From: Gordonia rhizosphera NBRC 16068
Lineage (GTDB): Bacteria; Actinomycetota; Actinomycetes; Mycobacteriales; Mycobacteriaceae
DNA: 38,249 nucleotides
Assembly (NCBI RefSeq): GCF_000298195.1
Contig: NZ_BAHC01000183.1
Span: 1 to 38,249, forward strand
Direction of reading: 5' to 3'
Part shown: positions 25,433 to 34,210 of the stretch, in pieces
How the letters are laid out: each line of letters begins with the position of its first letter
Position numbering within the stretch: position 1 is the first letter of the stretch
Notes under the pieces: generated by a model
The model's input: only the letters and a program-made list of their open reading frames with translations
Database searches by the model: none
Told to the model about the DNA's origin: nothing
Made by a program: the position numbers and the translations under genes

Positions 25433-26608
25433 ATGACCACCACCGACGACCGTGTCGATGCCCCCGACCTGGACCTGATCCGCAACACCACGCGGGAACT
25501 GGCCCGTAAGTTCGACTACGACTACTGGCTCGACTGCGACAAGAACCACAAGTACCCGTGGGATTTCGTGAAGGCCTTCGCCGACGGTGGCTGGCTGGGC
25601 GCGATGATCCCCGAAGAGTACGGCGGCATCGGGCTCGGCCTGCAGGAGGCCGCGGTCATGATGGGCGAGATCTCCGCCTCCGGCGGCGGCATGAGCGGCG
25701 GCTCGGCCATCCACTTCTACGTCTTCCCGCCGGCCCCGATCGTGCGCTACGGCTCGGAGGAGATGAAGAAGAAGTATCTGCCCAAGCTGGCATCGGGTGA
25801 GATGCTGACCGCCTTCGGCATCACCGAACCGACTGCGGGCGTGGATACCTCGCGCATCAAGACCAAGGCAACCAAGGTCGACGGCGGCTGGGTCATCAAC
25901 GGGCAGAAGGTGTTCATCACCAATGCGCAGAACGCCGACCGCATCCTGCTGCTGGCCCGCACGTCGCCGCGCGACGACGCAAAGCCGTTGAGCGGCATGA
26001 CCATCTTCTTCGCCGAGATGAACCGCGAGCACGTCACCGTACGTGAGATCGACAAGCTCGGCCGTGCCGCGATCGACACCAACGAGCTGTTCATCGACAA
26101 CCTCTTCGTCGCCGACGAGGACGTGGTCGGCGAGGTCGGCAAGGGCTTCTACTACATCATCGACGGCCTCAACCCGGAGCGCATCGTCGTCGCGATGGAA
26201 GGCGTCGGCCTCGGTCGCGCCGCCCTGGAGATCGGCACCGAGTACGCCAAGAACCGCGTCGTGTTCGACCGCCCGATCGGCCAGAACCAGGCTGTCGCAC
26301 ATCCGTTGGCCGACTCGTGGATTCGTCTCGAGGCCGCCGAACGGATGGCCATGCACGCCGCGAAGTTGTTCGACGAGCACAAGGAGTGCGGTCACGAGGC
26401 GGCCGCCGCGAAGTATCTGGGAGCCGAGGCCGGGTTCGAAGCGTGTGACCGCGCGTTCTCCACGCTCGGCGGCTACGCCTACGCCAGGGAGTATCACATC
26501 GAGCGCCTGTGGCGTGAGGTGCGACTGCTGCGCAACGCCCCGTTCTCGCAGGAGATGGTGCGCAACTACATCTCTCAACAGGTCCTCGGCCTGCCCCGTT
26601 CGTACTGA
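25433..26608 (+). CDS. Acyl-CoA dehydrogenase, IVD/LCAD-type catalytic base
   Basis: A 391-residue FAD-dependent acyl-CoA dehydrogenase. GEMLTAFGITEPTAGVDTSR contacts FAD and substrate, and the C-terminal helices contain the FAD-interface blocks. The common catalytic glutamate near the end (IYEGT) is replaced by RNAPFS. A glutamate is present instead at 249 in GLNPERIV, the place used by isovaleryl-CoA and long-chain acyl-CoA dehydrogenases, so the enzyme should be active and may prefer branched substrates. GAGGAG precedes the ATG at 25433. The mitochondrial-type C-terminus ends with LGLPRSY. Confidence 0.9.
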   Translation: MTTTDDRVDAPDLDLIRNTTRELARKFDYDYWLDCDKNHKYPWDFVKAFADGGWLGAMIPEEYGGIGLGLQEAAVMMGEISASGGGMSGGSAIHFYVFPPAPIVRYGSEEMKKKYLPKLASGEMLTAFGITEPTAGVDTSRIKTKATKVDGGWVINGQKVFITNAQNADRILLLARTSPRDDAKPLSGMTIFFAEMNREHVTVREIDKLGRAAIDTNELFIDNLFVADEDVVGEVGKGFYYIIDGLNPERIVVAMEGVGLGRAALEIGTEYAKNRVVFDRPIGQNQAVAHPLADSWIRLEAAERMAMHAAKLFDEHKECGHEAAAAKYLGAEAGFEACDRAFSTLGGYAYAREYHIERLWREVRLLRNAPFSQEMVRNYISQQVLGLPRSY

Positions 26609-26622
26609 TTCACCCACCAGAC

Positions 26623-26659
26623 TGCCCGGCGTCCTACTGCCTCCAGGGGGCGCCGGGCA
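26623..26659 (+). terminator. Intra-operon hairpin between ACAD and racemase genes
   Basis: TGCCCGGCG (26623-26631) and CGCCGGGCA (26651-26659) form a perfect 9-bp GC-rich stem with a 19-base loop, 12 bp after the dehydrogenase stop. No U-run follows and the next ribosome site (CAGGAG) lies just beyond, so partial termination or mRNA processing within the operon is more likely than a full stop. Confidence 0.4.
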
Positions 26660-26683
26660 CCCACCCACCTCAGGAGACATATC

Positions 26684-27820
26684 ATGACCGGACCACTGCA
26701 CGGAGTTCGTGTGCTCGTCCTCGCCGGCATGGGTCCGGTTCCCTACGTCTCGATGCTGTTGGCCGACATGGGCGCCCACGTGGTGCGCGTGATCCGGCCG
26801 CCGCATCGCAGCGCACGGGCGCTGAGCCAGACCGATGCGCTGCGCGACGACGCCGATCCGGTCAACCGTCATGTCGACTCGATCGCCGTCGACTTGAAGG
26901 ACCCGGCCGGTGTCGAGCAGGTCATCGACCTGGCCAGGGCGGCTGACGTGTTCATCGAAGGCTACCGCCCGGGTGTGGTGGAGCGCCTCGGTCTCGGGCC
27001 GGAGGTGTTGCGAAAGCAGAACTCTCGGCTCATCTATGTCCGGATGACCGGCTACGGCCAGACCGGTCCGCTCGCGCACGACGCCGGGCACGACATCAAC
27101 TACGTCGCACAGACCGGCGCCCTGCACGCGATGGCTCGGCATGGTGAAGCGCCACGCCCGCCGATCAACCTGCTCGGCGACTACGCCGGTGGCGGTATGA
27201 CGGCAGCCTACGGAATCGCCTGTGCACTGGTCGAAGCCAGGACCTCCGGCGAGGGCCAGGTGATCGACGCCGCCATGATCGATGGCGTCGCACTACTGAC
27301 CGCCAAGCTCCAGGGCCTGCGGGCCGCGGGTCTCTACTCCGACGATCCGGGCACCAACTTCCTGGATTCCGGTGCCCCCTTCTACGACACCTATCGGTGC
27401 GCCGATGGCGGCTACATCGCAGTCGGAGCCCTCGAACCGGACTTCTACCGCGAGTTCATCTCCCGGCTCGGGGTGGACACGTCGGACTGGCCGGAACAGA
27501 ACGACCGCCGCGGCTGGAACCGGCTGCGAGAAGTCATCGCCGATTCCGTCAAGCAGCGTCCGCGCGACGAGTGGGCGCGCATCTACGAGGGCACCGACTC
27601 CTGCGTCACCCCGGTCCTGACCTTCGATGAGGCGGCCGTGTCGCCGCACAACCTGGCACGCAATATGTATGGCACTGTGGACGGCGTGCTGCATTCGGCG
27701 CCGGCCCCTCGCTTGAGCCGGACACCCGCACGTGGACCGGCCCGTCCGCCGTTGGGTCTCCGGTCTGCCGATGACGTCGCCGCCGACTGGGGACATGCAG
27801 ACGTCCCGGTGCCCTACTGA
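26684..27820 (+). CDS. Alpha-methylacyl-CoA racemase-like CaiB/BaiF protein
   Basis: A 378-residue family III CoA-transferase fold protein with racemase signatures. [17 protein letters not shown] gives His136, and [10 protein letters not shown] gives Asp166. Their spacing of 30 residues equals that of the His126/Asp156 pair of the mycobacterial alpha-methylacyl-CoA racemase. It should interconvert R and S forms of a 2-methyl-branched acyl-CoA so that a stereospecific dehydrogenase can act. It follows the acyl-CoA dehydrogenase. The C-terminal 40 residues (rich in Pro and Arg) are poorly conserved. Confidence 0.88.
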   Translation: MTGPLHGVRVLVLAGMGPVPYVSMLLADMGAHVVRVIRPPHRSARALSQTDALRDDADPVNRHVDSIAVDLKDPAGVEQVIDLARAADVFIEGYRPGVVERLGLGPEVLRKQNSRLIYVRMTGYGQTGPLAHDAGHDINYVAQTGALHAMARHGEAPRPPINLLGDYAGGGMTAAYGIACALVEARTSGEGQVIDAAMIDGVALLTAKLQGLRAAGLYSDDPGTNFLDSGAPFYDTYRCADGGYIAVGALEPDFYREFISRLGVDTSDWPEQNDRRGWNRLREVIADSVKQRPRDEWARIYEGTDSCVTPVLTFDEAAVSPHNLARNMYGTVDGVLHSAPAPRLSRTPARGPARPPLGLRSADDVAADWGHADVPVPY

Positions 27821-27845
27821 TCCTCCGACTCGGCAAGGAATCTCG

Positions 27846-28637
27846 ATGAAGAGTTACGACGAGTTCACCACCCTGCAGATCGACCGTCCCTCCGACGGCG
27901 TGCTGCGGATCGTGCTGGATGCTCCCAATCTCAATGCGGTTGGCCCGCAGATGCACACCGACCTCACCGACGTGTGGCAGGCGATCGCCAAGGACGACGA
28001 CACCCGTGTCGTGGTGATTCGGGGCGCCGGAGAGAAAGCGTTCTCCGCGGGCGGCTCGTTCGATCTCGTCGAAGAGATGGTCGGAGACTTCACGTCGCGC
28101 AGCCGCGTGATGCGGGAGGCGCGAGATCTGGTGCGCAACATCATCGAATGTCCGCAACCGATCATCTCCGCGATCAACGGGCCGGCCGCCGGCGCCGGCC
28201 TGGTCTGCGCGGTGCTCGCCGACATCTCGGTGGCCGGACGCAAGGCCAAGATCGTCGACGGCCACGTGCGGCTCGGCGTCGCTGCCGGTGATCACGCCGC
28301 CATCGTCTGGCCCATGATGATGAGCATGGCCAAGGCCAAGTATCACCTGCTTAGTAATGAGATCCTTACCGGCGAAGAGGCCGAACGCATCGGCATGGTC
28401 TCCCTGTGCGTCGACGACGATCAGGTCCAGGACAAGGCCATGGAGATCGCCCAGAAACTCGCCAAGGGTGCGCGCAGTTCGATCCAACTGACCAAGCACT
28501 CCCTCAACAACTGGTACCGGCAGGCGATGCCGATCTTCGACGCCTCCTGGGGGCTGGAGTTCTACGGGTTCGGGGGCCCCGAAGTGATCGAAGGTGTGGC
28601 CTCACACCGTGAGAAGCGGGAGCCGAATTTCCCATGA
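27846..28637 (+). CDS. Enoyl-CoA hydratase/isomerase (crotonase) family protein
   Basis: A 263-residue crotonase. The first oxyanion-hole strand is [13 protein letters not shown] and the second [18 protein letters not shown]. Where classical hydratases have glutamates, this one has [20 protein letters not shown], with aspartates, a pattern common in actinobacterial EchA-type proteins. It may hydrate, isomerise or hydrolyse an enoyl-CoA. AAGGAA precedes ATG 27846, and its stop overlaps the next ATG (ATGA at 28634). Confidence 0.9.
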   Translation: MKSYDEFTTLQIDRPSDGVLRIVLDAPNLNAVGPQMHTDLTDVWQAIAKDDDTRVVVIRGAGEKAFSAGGSFDLVEEMVGDFTSRSRVMREARDLVRNIIECPQPIISAINGPAAGAGLVCAVLADISVAGRKAKIVDGHVRLGVAAGDHAAIVWPMMMSMAKAKYHLLSNEILTGEEAERIGMVSLCVDDDQVQDKAMEIAQKLAKGARSSIQLTKHSLNNWYRQAMPIFDASWGLEFYGFGGPEVIEGVASHREKREPNFP

Positions 28638-29788
28638 GTACACGACCCCCTATCCGCAGAAGACCACTGGACGGCATCACCGTCGTCGGACTGGAACAGG
28701 CGATCTCCGCGCCGCTGTGCACCCGCCACCTCGCCGACCTCGGTGCCCGGGTGATCAAGGTGGAGAACCCCGGATTCGGTGACTCCACACGGCACTATGA
28801 CACCGTCGTCGGCGGGATGTCCGCGCACTTCGTGTGGCTCAACCACGGCAAGGAATCGGTCACCCTCGACCTCAAGGCCGAGGCCGACCTCGGGGTGTTG
28901 AACCGCATTCTGCAGACCGCCGACGTCATCGTGTCCAACCTCGCGCCCGGCGCACTGGGCCGACTCGGACTCGGTACCGATGAACTGGCGCAACGATTCC
29001 CACGCCTGATCATCGTCGACATCTCCGGCTACGGTACCGGCGGCCCGCTGGATCACAAGCGTGCCTACGATCTGCTGATCCAATCCGAGGGCGGGTCCTG
29101 TGCCATCACCGGAACGCCGGGTCATCCGGCCAAGCCCGGTATCCCGGCAGCCGACATCGGCACCGCTCTCTACGCGTACTCGTCCATCCTCGCGGCACTC
29201 TACGATCGCGAAAAGACCGGACGCGGTGCGATCATCCCGATCGCCATGCTCGACACCGTGGCCGAGATGATGGGTTTCGCATTGAACGGCTACCTCCATG
29301 GCGGCACCGAACCCGAACCGGTCGGGATGGGCTCACCCATGATCGCTCCGTACGGTGCGTACCCGACCGCAGACGGTCAGACCGCGGTGCTCGGCACCAC
29401 CAATGATCGTGAATGGTCCAGGCTGGCGACGATGATCGGCCGCTCCGAGCTCGCCGACGACCCGCGCTACGCGCACAACGACGACCGCGTCCGCGAACGT
29501 GCCGCGCTCGATGCCGTGGTCGGGGAGTGGTGTGCGCAACGGAGTCTCGCCGACATCCAGAAGCTCGCCGACGAGGCCGGCATCGGCAATTCCCGGCTGA
29601 ACACCGTCGCCGACCTGGCGCAACACCCCCAGCTCGCCGAACGCGGTCGCTGGCGCGACATCGGCACCCCGTCGGGTCCGGTGCCGGCGCTCAAACACCC
29701 GGCGCTGGCGCGAGATTGGGAAGTGCGGTCGGGTTGGGTGCCCGCGTTGGGAGAACACACCGAGGCGGTGCGGGCCGAGTTCGGCTGA
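28634..29788 (+). CDS. Class III (CaiB/BaiF) CoA-transferase B
   Basis: A 384-residue family III CoA-transferase. [34 protein letters not shown] and [10 protein letters not shown] are typical. The catalytic aspartate is Asp146 in KRAYDLLIQ. It shares little detail with CoA-transferase A (20780-21961), so it is not a recent duplicate and probably handles a different acid, for example recycling CoA from a pathway product. It is coupled to the crotonase gene by a 4-base overlap and ends the operon. Confidence 0.9.
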   Translation: MSTRPPIRRRPLDGITVVGLEQAISAPLCTRHLADLGARVIKVENPGFGDSTRHYDTVVGGMSAHFVWLNHGKESVTLDLKAEADLGVLNRILQTADVIVSNLAPGALGRLGLGTDELAQRFPRLIIVDISGYGTGGPLDHKRAYDLLIQSEGGSCAITGTPGHPAKPGIPAADIGTALYAYSSILAALYDREKTGRGAIIPIAMLDTVAEMMGFALNGYLHGGTEPEPVGMGSPMIAPYGAYPTADGQTAVLGTTNDREWSRLATMIGRSELADDPRYAHNDDRVRERAALDAVVGEWCAQRSLADIQKLADEAGIGNSRLNTVADLAQHPQLAERGRWRDIGTPSGPVPALKHPALARDWEVRSGWVPALGEHTEAVRAEFG

Positions 29789-29812
29789 GTCGCGCCCCTT
29801 CGTGGCTCGGCT

Positions 29813-29859
29813 GGCGCCTCGCACCTCAGGGATCGGGGTCGCCGGCGCCTCGCACCTCA
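29813..29859. repeat. Tandem repeat GGCGCCTCGCACCTCA x2
   Basis: Two exact 16-base copies (29813-29828 and 29844-29859) with a 31-bp period lie between the convergent CoA-transferase B and alpha/beta hydrolase genes. Their CTCGCACCTCA core is shared with the cluster at 1714-1891. The gap to 29959 also contains GC-rich self-complementary sequence, and probably ends both converging transcripts. Confidence 0.6.
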
Positions 29860-29959
29860 CGGGCCGGGGGTGACGTTCGCTCGTTGGGTCGCGACTACCG
29901 ATGGCTGAGGAGCGACGGGCGAGCGCAGCGAGCCCGACGCGTGACGAAGCCTTGGCGAG

Positions 29960-30790
29960 TCAGAGCCGGTGTCGCTCCAAGAACGATTCGATGGCGGCCG
30001 CGAACACCTGATTGTCGTCACCGGCGACCATGTGGCCCGCGGCGCTGACGTCGGCGACCTCGCCGTGCGGCACCAGCTTCAGCATGCTCGCGATACCGGC
30101 GTCACTGACCACGTCGGACTTGCCGCCGCGCACGATCAACGTCGGCACCGTGACCTGGCGGGCGGCGGCGGTCAGACGTGCAGGGTCGGTGTGGCGGCGG
30201 GGTTCGTCGTCGTCGGAGCGGATGAACTCGGGGTCCCAATGCCAATACCAACGGCCGTCGTCGTGCTGCCGCACATTCTTGCGCAGGCCGTCGAGGTTGC
30301 GGGTTCGTTTGCGTTCCGGGTTGTACGCCGCGACCGCGTCGGCGACCTCGTCGAGAGTGGCGAAGCCGTCGACATGAGTGGTCATGAACTTCTTGATGCG
30401 GTCGATGCCGGCGGGTTCCACGTCGACCACCACATCCACCAGGATCAGGGCCGTCGCGATGCCGGGATGCTCGCCGACCGTGCACAGACTGGTGATGCCG
30501 CCGAGTGAGGCGCCCACCAGAATCGGGGCCGCATCGAGCGTCTTGACGAACTCGACCAGATCGCCGACGAAGGCGCCGATCGCGTAATCCTTGTCCGGCG
30601 CCCAGTCACTGTCACCGTGTCCTCGCAGGTCGAGGCTGTAGACGTCATACCCGCGCTGCGCCAGGGCAGCCGCACTGCGATCCCATGAGTGCCGGGTCTG
30701 CCCGCCGCCGTGTAGCAGAACGATCGGCGAGACATGATCCGATGAGCGCTCGCCGACCCAGCGATCGCCGCAGATCTGCAGGCCGTTCAT
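29960..30790 (-). CDS. Alpha/beta hydrolase (serine nucleophile)
   Basis: A 276-residue alpha/beta hydrolase. VLLHGGGQTRHSW forms the oxyanion region, DLRGHGDSDW follows, and the nucleophile is Ser95 in GASLGG. The acid is in RGGKSDVVSD and the histidine in AAGHMVAGD. It is not closely related to the two Cys-type hydrolases here. I use ATG 30790. An ATG at 30826 would add 12 residues, but their codons (ATT AGT GCA CAA AAT ATT) spell out the 17-bp operator, and the distance from the GCAC core to ATG 30790 is 21 bases, almost the same as before the nitroreductase. Confidence 0.85.
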   Translation of the reverse strand: MNGLQICGDRWVGERSSDHVSPIVLLHGGGQTRHSWDRSAAALAQRGYDVYSLDLRGHGDSDWAPDKDYAIGAFVGDLVEFVKTLDAAPILVGASLGGITSLCTVGEHPGIATALILVDVVVDVEPAGIDRIKKFMTTHVDGFATLDEVADAVAAYNPERKRTRNLDGLRKNVRQHDDGRWYWHWDPEFIRSDDDEPRRHTDPARLTAAARQVTVPTLIVRGGKSDVVSDAGIASMLKLVPHGEVADVSAAGHMVAGDDNQVFAAAIESFLERHRL

Positions 30791-30798
30791 CTCGTAGG

Positions 30799-30815
30799 AA
30801 ATATTTTGTGCACTA
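30799..30815 (-). promoter_or_regulatory. 17-bp operator copy upstream of alpha/beta hydrolase
   Basis: On the minus strand TAGTGCACAAAATATTT matches the island consensus with the invariant GCAC core. A TATTTC that could be a -10 lies at its edge, about seven bases from the ATG at 30790, so the transcript may be leaderless as at the nitroreductase gene. Confidence 0.55.
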
Positions 30816-31006
30816 ATGTCGACCATGCACTGATCCTAGGCGACCCATCTGGCCTATCCACTCGTCTCACTGATCTGGGCCACAGACGGCCTGGTGGCGG
30901 AGAATGAGCGCAGAGAGGAGACGTGCTCGACACAAACGTCGAGTTCTTCAACGAACACCGTGCCGAGTTCACAAGTGGGGAGTCGTCGGTGACCAACCTG
31001 ATCCGG

Positions 31007-31821
31007 CTAACCGCTGAGCGTCGTGGCGGTGATCGGCGCCGTCTGGTCCCACGCGTCCATCCGTTGCCGGTAGTGGCGTTGCACGTCGTCCAGGCCGTGG
31101 CCGACATACAGCCGCAGCGGGGCGTCGGGTTTGTCGGCGATCGCCTCGATGGCGGCGGCGGCCGCGTCGAGATTGCCGGGCGTCCAGTCGTAGAGATCCG
31201 GCAGGAGCGCGGATGCGGCGTCATAGTCGGCGATGGGGTTCGCGGCGCCGACGGCTGACCCGCCCAGTCCGGTCTGGAACACACCGGGCTCGACGATGGT
31301 CACGTGGACACCGAGATGGGCGAGATCTCGCGAAAGGGCCTCGCTGAGGCCCTCAACCGCGAATTTCGAGGCGACATACGCGTCGAGGCGGGGCACGCCG
31401 ATCAACCCTCCGCCCGAGGAGAAGTTGATGATGTGCCCGTGGCGGGCGCGGCGCATCTGGGGGAGGACGGCCTTGATCACCGACGCGAGACCCACGACGT
31501 TGGTCTCGAGCTGGGTACGGATCTGATCGAGCTCGGTTCTTCCAGCGTTCCCTGCACGACGTAACCGGCAACGTTGAGCAGCACCGCAATTGCACCGTGA
31601 TGGTGCTCGATCTGGTTGACCGTTGCTGCCACCGCCTCGTCATCGGTGACATCGAGACGGTAGACGGTGACGTTGTCGATGCCGGCAAAGCGTGCCGGCG
31701 CTTTTTCAGGAGTGCGCATCGTCGCCGCCACCGCCCAGCCGGCGTCGGCGAAGGCATCGACGAGCGCGGCGCCGAATCCGGATGATGCGCCGGTGATGAG
31801 GACGGTCCTGGACGTGTTCAC
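31007..31821 (-). pseudogene. Short-chain dehydrogenase with one frameshift
   Basis: The gene starts at GTG 31821 inside the stop of the upstream hydrolase gene. The first part carries TGASSGFG, an RLDVTDD segment and LLNVAGYVVQGTLEEP. At about 31535-31538 the frame shifts: after LEEP the correct continuation, ELDQIRTQLETN, is in the next frame, as if one base were missing. The second part (31007 to about 31535) has HIINFSSGGG, the catalytic YVASK and an intact C-terminus ending ATTLSG. All active-site motifs survive, so the lesion is recent or a sequencing error. If repaired it would encode about 271 residues. Confidence 0.8.
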
Positions 31822-32756
31822 AGGTGCTTCCCGAAGAACTCGACGGCCTTCGCAATCGCCTGCGCCGTCGGCTCCGGCTGATCGTAGAGTTCGTAGTGAG
31901 AGACGCCGGGTAGCACCAAGAGTTCCTTGTCCGGCGACGCGGCCCGTCCGTAGATCTCCTGGCCATCGCGGTATGCACCGAATCCGCCTGGCTTGTCACC
32001 GATCACGACGAGCAGGGGCTGGGTCAGCAACTGTTCGGCATGGCTGAATGCGTCCCATCCCATGGCCGCAGTTCGCCGCGAGAAGGCGGCGCTTGTTGCA
32101 CCGCCGGGCTGTTGGCCGCGTGGCGTCTTGTAGTAGTCGGTGGCTTCGAGGACGTCGATGTCGTTGATCCCGTTGGCTTTGGCGGTGTCGACGGATTCCG
32201 GAAGGAGGTTGTCGATGCGCGTCTGCTCGCCGCGGGCCTCGGCGCTCCGTTGCCGGCCCATCGTCTCCATGGCGCCGATCGGGTCGTAACCGCTGAAGGA
32301 CTCGCGGGACAGTCGCCCGAAGTTGACGCCGGTGATGCTGGTGACGGCCTTGATCCGACGGTCGGTCATCGTCGCGCTGATCGAGTAGCCGCCTCCTCCG
32401 CAGACACCGAGCACACCGATCCGTTCGTCGTCGACGAACGGCAGGGTGACGAGATGATCGACGGCGACTCGGATGTCCTCGACACGTCGTGTCGGGTCCT
32501 CGACGAGGCGGGGTTCGCCGCCGCTCTGTCCCTGGTGGCTCGCGTCGAAAGCGAGTACCACGTAACCGCTCTCGGAGAGGGCTTGTCCATAGATGTTGCC
32601 TGACGTCTGCTCTTTGCAGCTACCGATCGGATGGACGCTGACAATGGCCGGATACGACCCGGAGCTGTCGAAGTCGCTCGGCAGATAGAGGTCACCGGCG
32701 ATGTCCCATGCCATACCCGGCGAGTGAAAGTTCTTGTGTTCGATGGTTACTGTCAT
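31818..32756 (-). CDS. Alpha/beta hydrolase, dienelactone-hydrolase-like, paralog 2
   Basis: A 312-residue paralog of the protein at 136-1050. Shared wording includes SVHPIGSCKEQTSG against TVHPGGGVKEQTAG and LAFDASHQGQSGGEPRLVED against LAFDASFQGESGGEPHHLED. The nucleophile is again cysteine (Cys119 in GVCGGGGY), and the histidine lies in GVSHYELYDQP. GAGG precedes the ATG. Its stop overlaps the GTG of the frameshifted SDR gene (GTGA). The two paralogs probably act on related esters or lactones. Confidence 0.88.
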   Translation of the reverse strand: MTVTIEHKNFHSPGMAWDIAGDLYLPSDFDSSGSYPAIVSVHPIGSCKEQTSGNIYGQALSESGYVVLAFDASHQGQSGGEPRLVEDPTRRVEDIRVAVDHLVTLPFVDDERIGVLGVCGGGGYSISATMTDRRIKAVTSITGVNFGRLSRESFSGYDPIGAMETMGRQRSAEARGEQTRIDNLLPESVDTAKANGINDIDVLEATDYYKTPRGQQPGGATSAAFSRRTAAMGWDAFSHAEQLLTQPLLVVIGDKPGGFGAYRDGQEIYGRAASPDKELLVLPGVSHYELYDQPEPTAQAIAKAVEFFGKHL

Positions 32757-32800
32757 GCCTCAACGCAACCACTCACCATTGGTGCGAACCAGGTGCCAGC

Positions 32801-32812
32801 TACAGGGGGTAT
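32801..32812 (-). promoter_or_regulatory. Possible regulatory motif ATACCCCCTGTA upstream of hydrolase paralog 2
   Basis: The minus-strand sequence ATACCCCCTGTA shares ATACCCCCT with the motif upstream of the first hydrolase (33-44). It lies 45 bp before the start at 32756, in the 104-bp gap after the CoA-ligase gene. No known operator is recognised. Confidence 0.25.
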
Positions 32813-32860
32813 CAGTAGTAGCCGGATACGTTTGTCGTCGGTATCCTGTCGCCGAATCGT

Positions 32861-34210
32861 CTACTGCGAAGCCACCCGCTCGACCAGCGCCACCTTCACA
32901 TGATCCGGTCGCTGCAAGGTGCCGTCCGGCACGAGTTCCACAATCGTCTTGACGTTCAGGGCCGAACGGATGCGTGCCTCAATCGTCTGCTTGAGTTCCG
33001 CCCGGCGTGCGTCGTCGATCCCATCGGCATACTCGACGACCAGAGGTAGCGGGCGCTGCGTGGAGTGACCCTCGAAATCGGCGCGTATCCGCATCTCGCC
33101 GGTCGTCTCCGGTCGCATCTCGACGATGAGTTCCTTGACCGCAGAAGGGAACAGGTTGATACCGCGGACGATCAGCATGTCGTCGGTGCGGCCGACGCAG
33201 CGGACGGTGTAGCCGGTGCGGCCGCATTCACAATCGGTGCCGGTCACCACCACATTGTCGCGAGTGCGGAAACGCAGCAGGGGAGACGCCTGTCGTTGCA
33301 GGGCGGTGTAGACGAGCTCGCCGGTGGCGCCCTCGACCGGTGCGAGCACCTCACCGGTGTCCGGGTTGATCAGCTCGGCCACCATGAGATCTGTTGACAG
33401 GAAGTGCATTCCGTTTCCGACCTCACACTCGCCCCAGTAGGTGCACGCGATGTCTGTGCCGCCGAGCATCTCTCGTGTCGTCGCACCCCACAGCACCTCG
33501 AGGCGGTCGCGCACCGCGGGCAGACCGCCGCCGGGTTCACCGCCGACGCTGATCGTCCGCACGCCGAGTTCGTCGGCCGGTCGACCCACGACGGTCGGGG
33601 CCTGCTCGGCGAGGTGGATCAGGAAGTTGGGGGTGCCAATCATCGCGTTCGGGCGCTGATCGGCCTGCACCCGCAGGAGTCGGTCGGTGCCGGCTTCGGC
33701 GCCGATCGGGATGTCGACGATGCCCATGTACTGCAGGATCTGGATGACCGGCAGTCCGCCGACGAACCCCTTGCTCATGCCGAACGCGTGGAGCAGCCGG
33801 TCGCCTGGCCGAAAGCCGTTGGCGTAGAGGGCTCGAGCGCCGAGTTCGCACCAGGTGGTGATGTCGCTGCGGGTCAGCCCCACGTAACTCGGGCTGCCGG
33901 TGGTGCCCGATGACGCCTGTATCTGCACGATGTCGGCGGCATCGGCCGCCACATGAGAGCCCAATGGCGGTGTGGCCACCAGGCTGTCTCGCAGTTCCTG
34001 CTTCTCGGTGAACGGCAGGTTGGCGAGGTCCTCGACGGTGCGGACCCTCGCCGGGTCGATGCCGTGCTCGGCGAACTTGGTCCGATAGAAGTCGCTGTGC
34101 GCGTTGAGATAATCGAGTTGCTCGCGGAGCCGTGCGTTCTGGATCTGCGCTGCGTCCGCGGGCGAGGCGCCCTCGATCTCGCTCCACCAGGTGTCGGAGA
34201 AGGGCTTCAC
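32861..34210 (-). CDS. Phenylacetate-CoA ligase (PaaK)-like AMP-forming ligase
   Basis: A 449-residue ligase of the PaaK branch of ANL enzymes. The P-loop is SSGTTGSP (100-107), and SVGGEPGGGLP, REMLGGTDIACTYWGECE and RFRTRDNVVV are typical. Four cysteines-bearing CECGRTG precedes the hinge RTDDMLIVRGINLFPS, and KTIVELVPDGTLQRPDHVK is the C-terminal domain end. It makes aryl- or acyl-CoA from an acid and ATP. An open frame extends to 34426, but GTG 34210 is chosen: AAAGGA is placed correctly before it and it overlaps the esterase stop (GTGA), so the two are coupled. Confidence 0.9.
   Translation of the reverse strand: MKPFSDTWWSEIEGASPADAAQIQNARLREQLDYLNAHSDFYRTKFAEHGIDPARVRTVEDLANLPFTEKQELRDSLVATPPLGSHVAADAADIVQIQASSGTTGSPSYVGLTRSDITTWCELGARALYANGFRPGDRLLHAFGMSKGFVGGLPVIQILQYMGIVDIPIGAEAGTDRLLRVQADQRPNAMIGTPNFLIHLAEQAPTVVGRPADELGVRTISVGGEPGGGLPAVRDRLEVLWGATTREMLGGTDIACTYWGECEVGNGMHFLSTDLMVAELINPDTGEVLAPVEGATGELVYTALQRQASPLLRFRTRDNVVVTGTDCECGRTGYTVRCVGRTDDMLIVRGINLFPSAVKELIVEMRPETTGEMRIRADFEGHSTQRPLPLVVEYADGIDDARRAELKQTIEARIRSALNVKTIVELVPDGTLQRPDHVKVALVERVASQ

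Noticed and set aside
24941..26608. Longer upstream start for the acyl-CoA dehydrogenase frame
   Set aside because: The extension overlaps the acyl-CoA ligase gene in another frame; GAGGAG before ATG 25433 gives a normal-length enzyme.
25316..27142. Minus-strand open frame of 608 codons
   Set aside because: It is antisense to the acyl-CoA dehydrogenase and racemase genes, and shows no domain wording.
30827..31006. Possible small plus-strand gene starting near 30923 (LDTNVEFFNEHRAEF)
   Set aside because: The frame has no family features and continues only antisense to the SDR gene.
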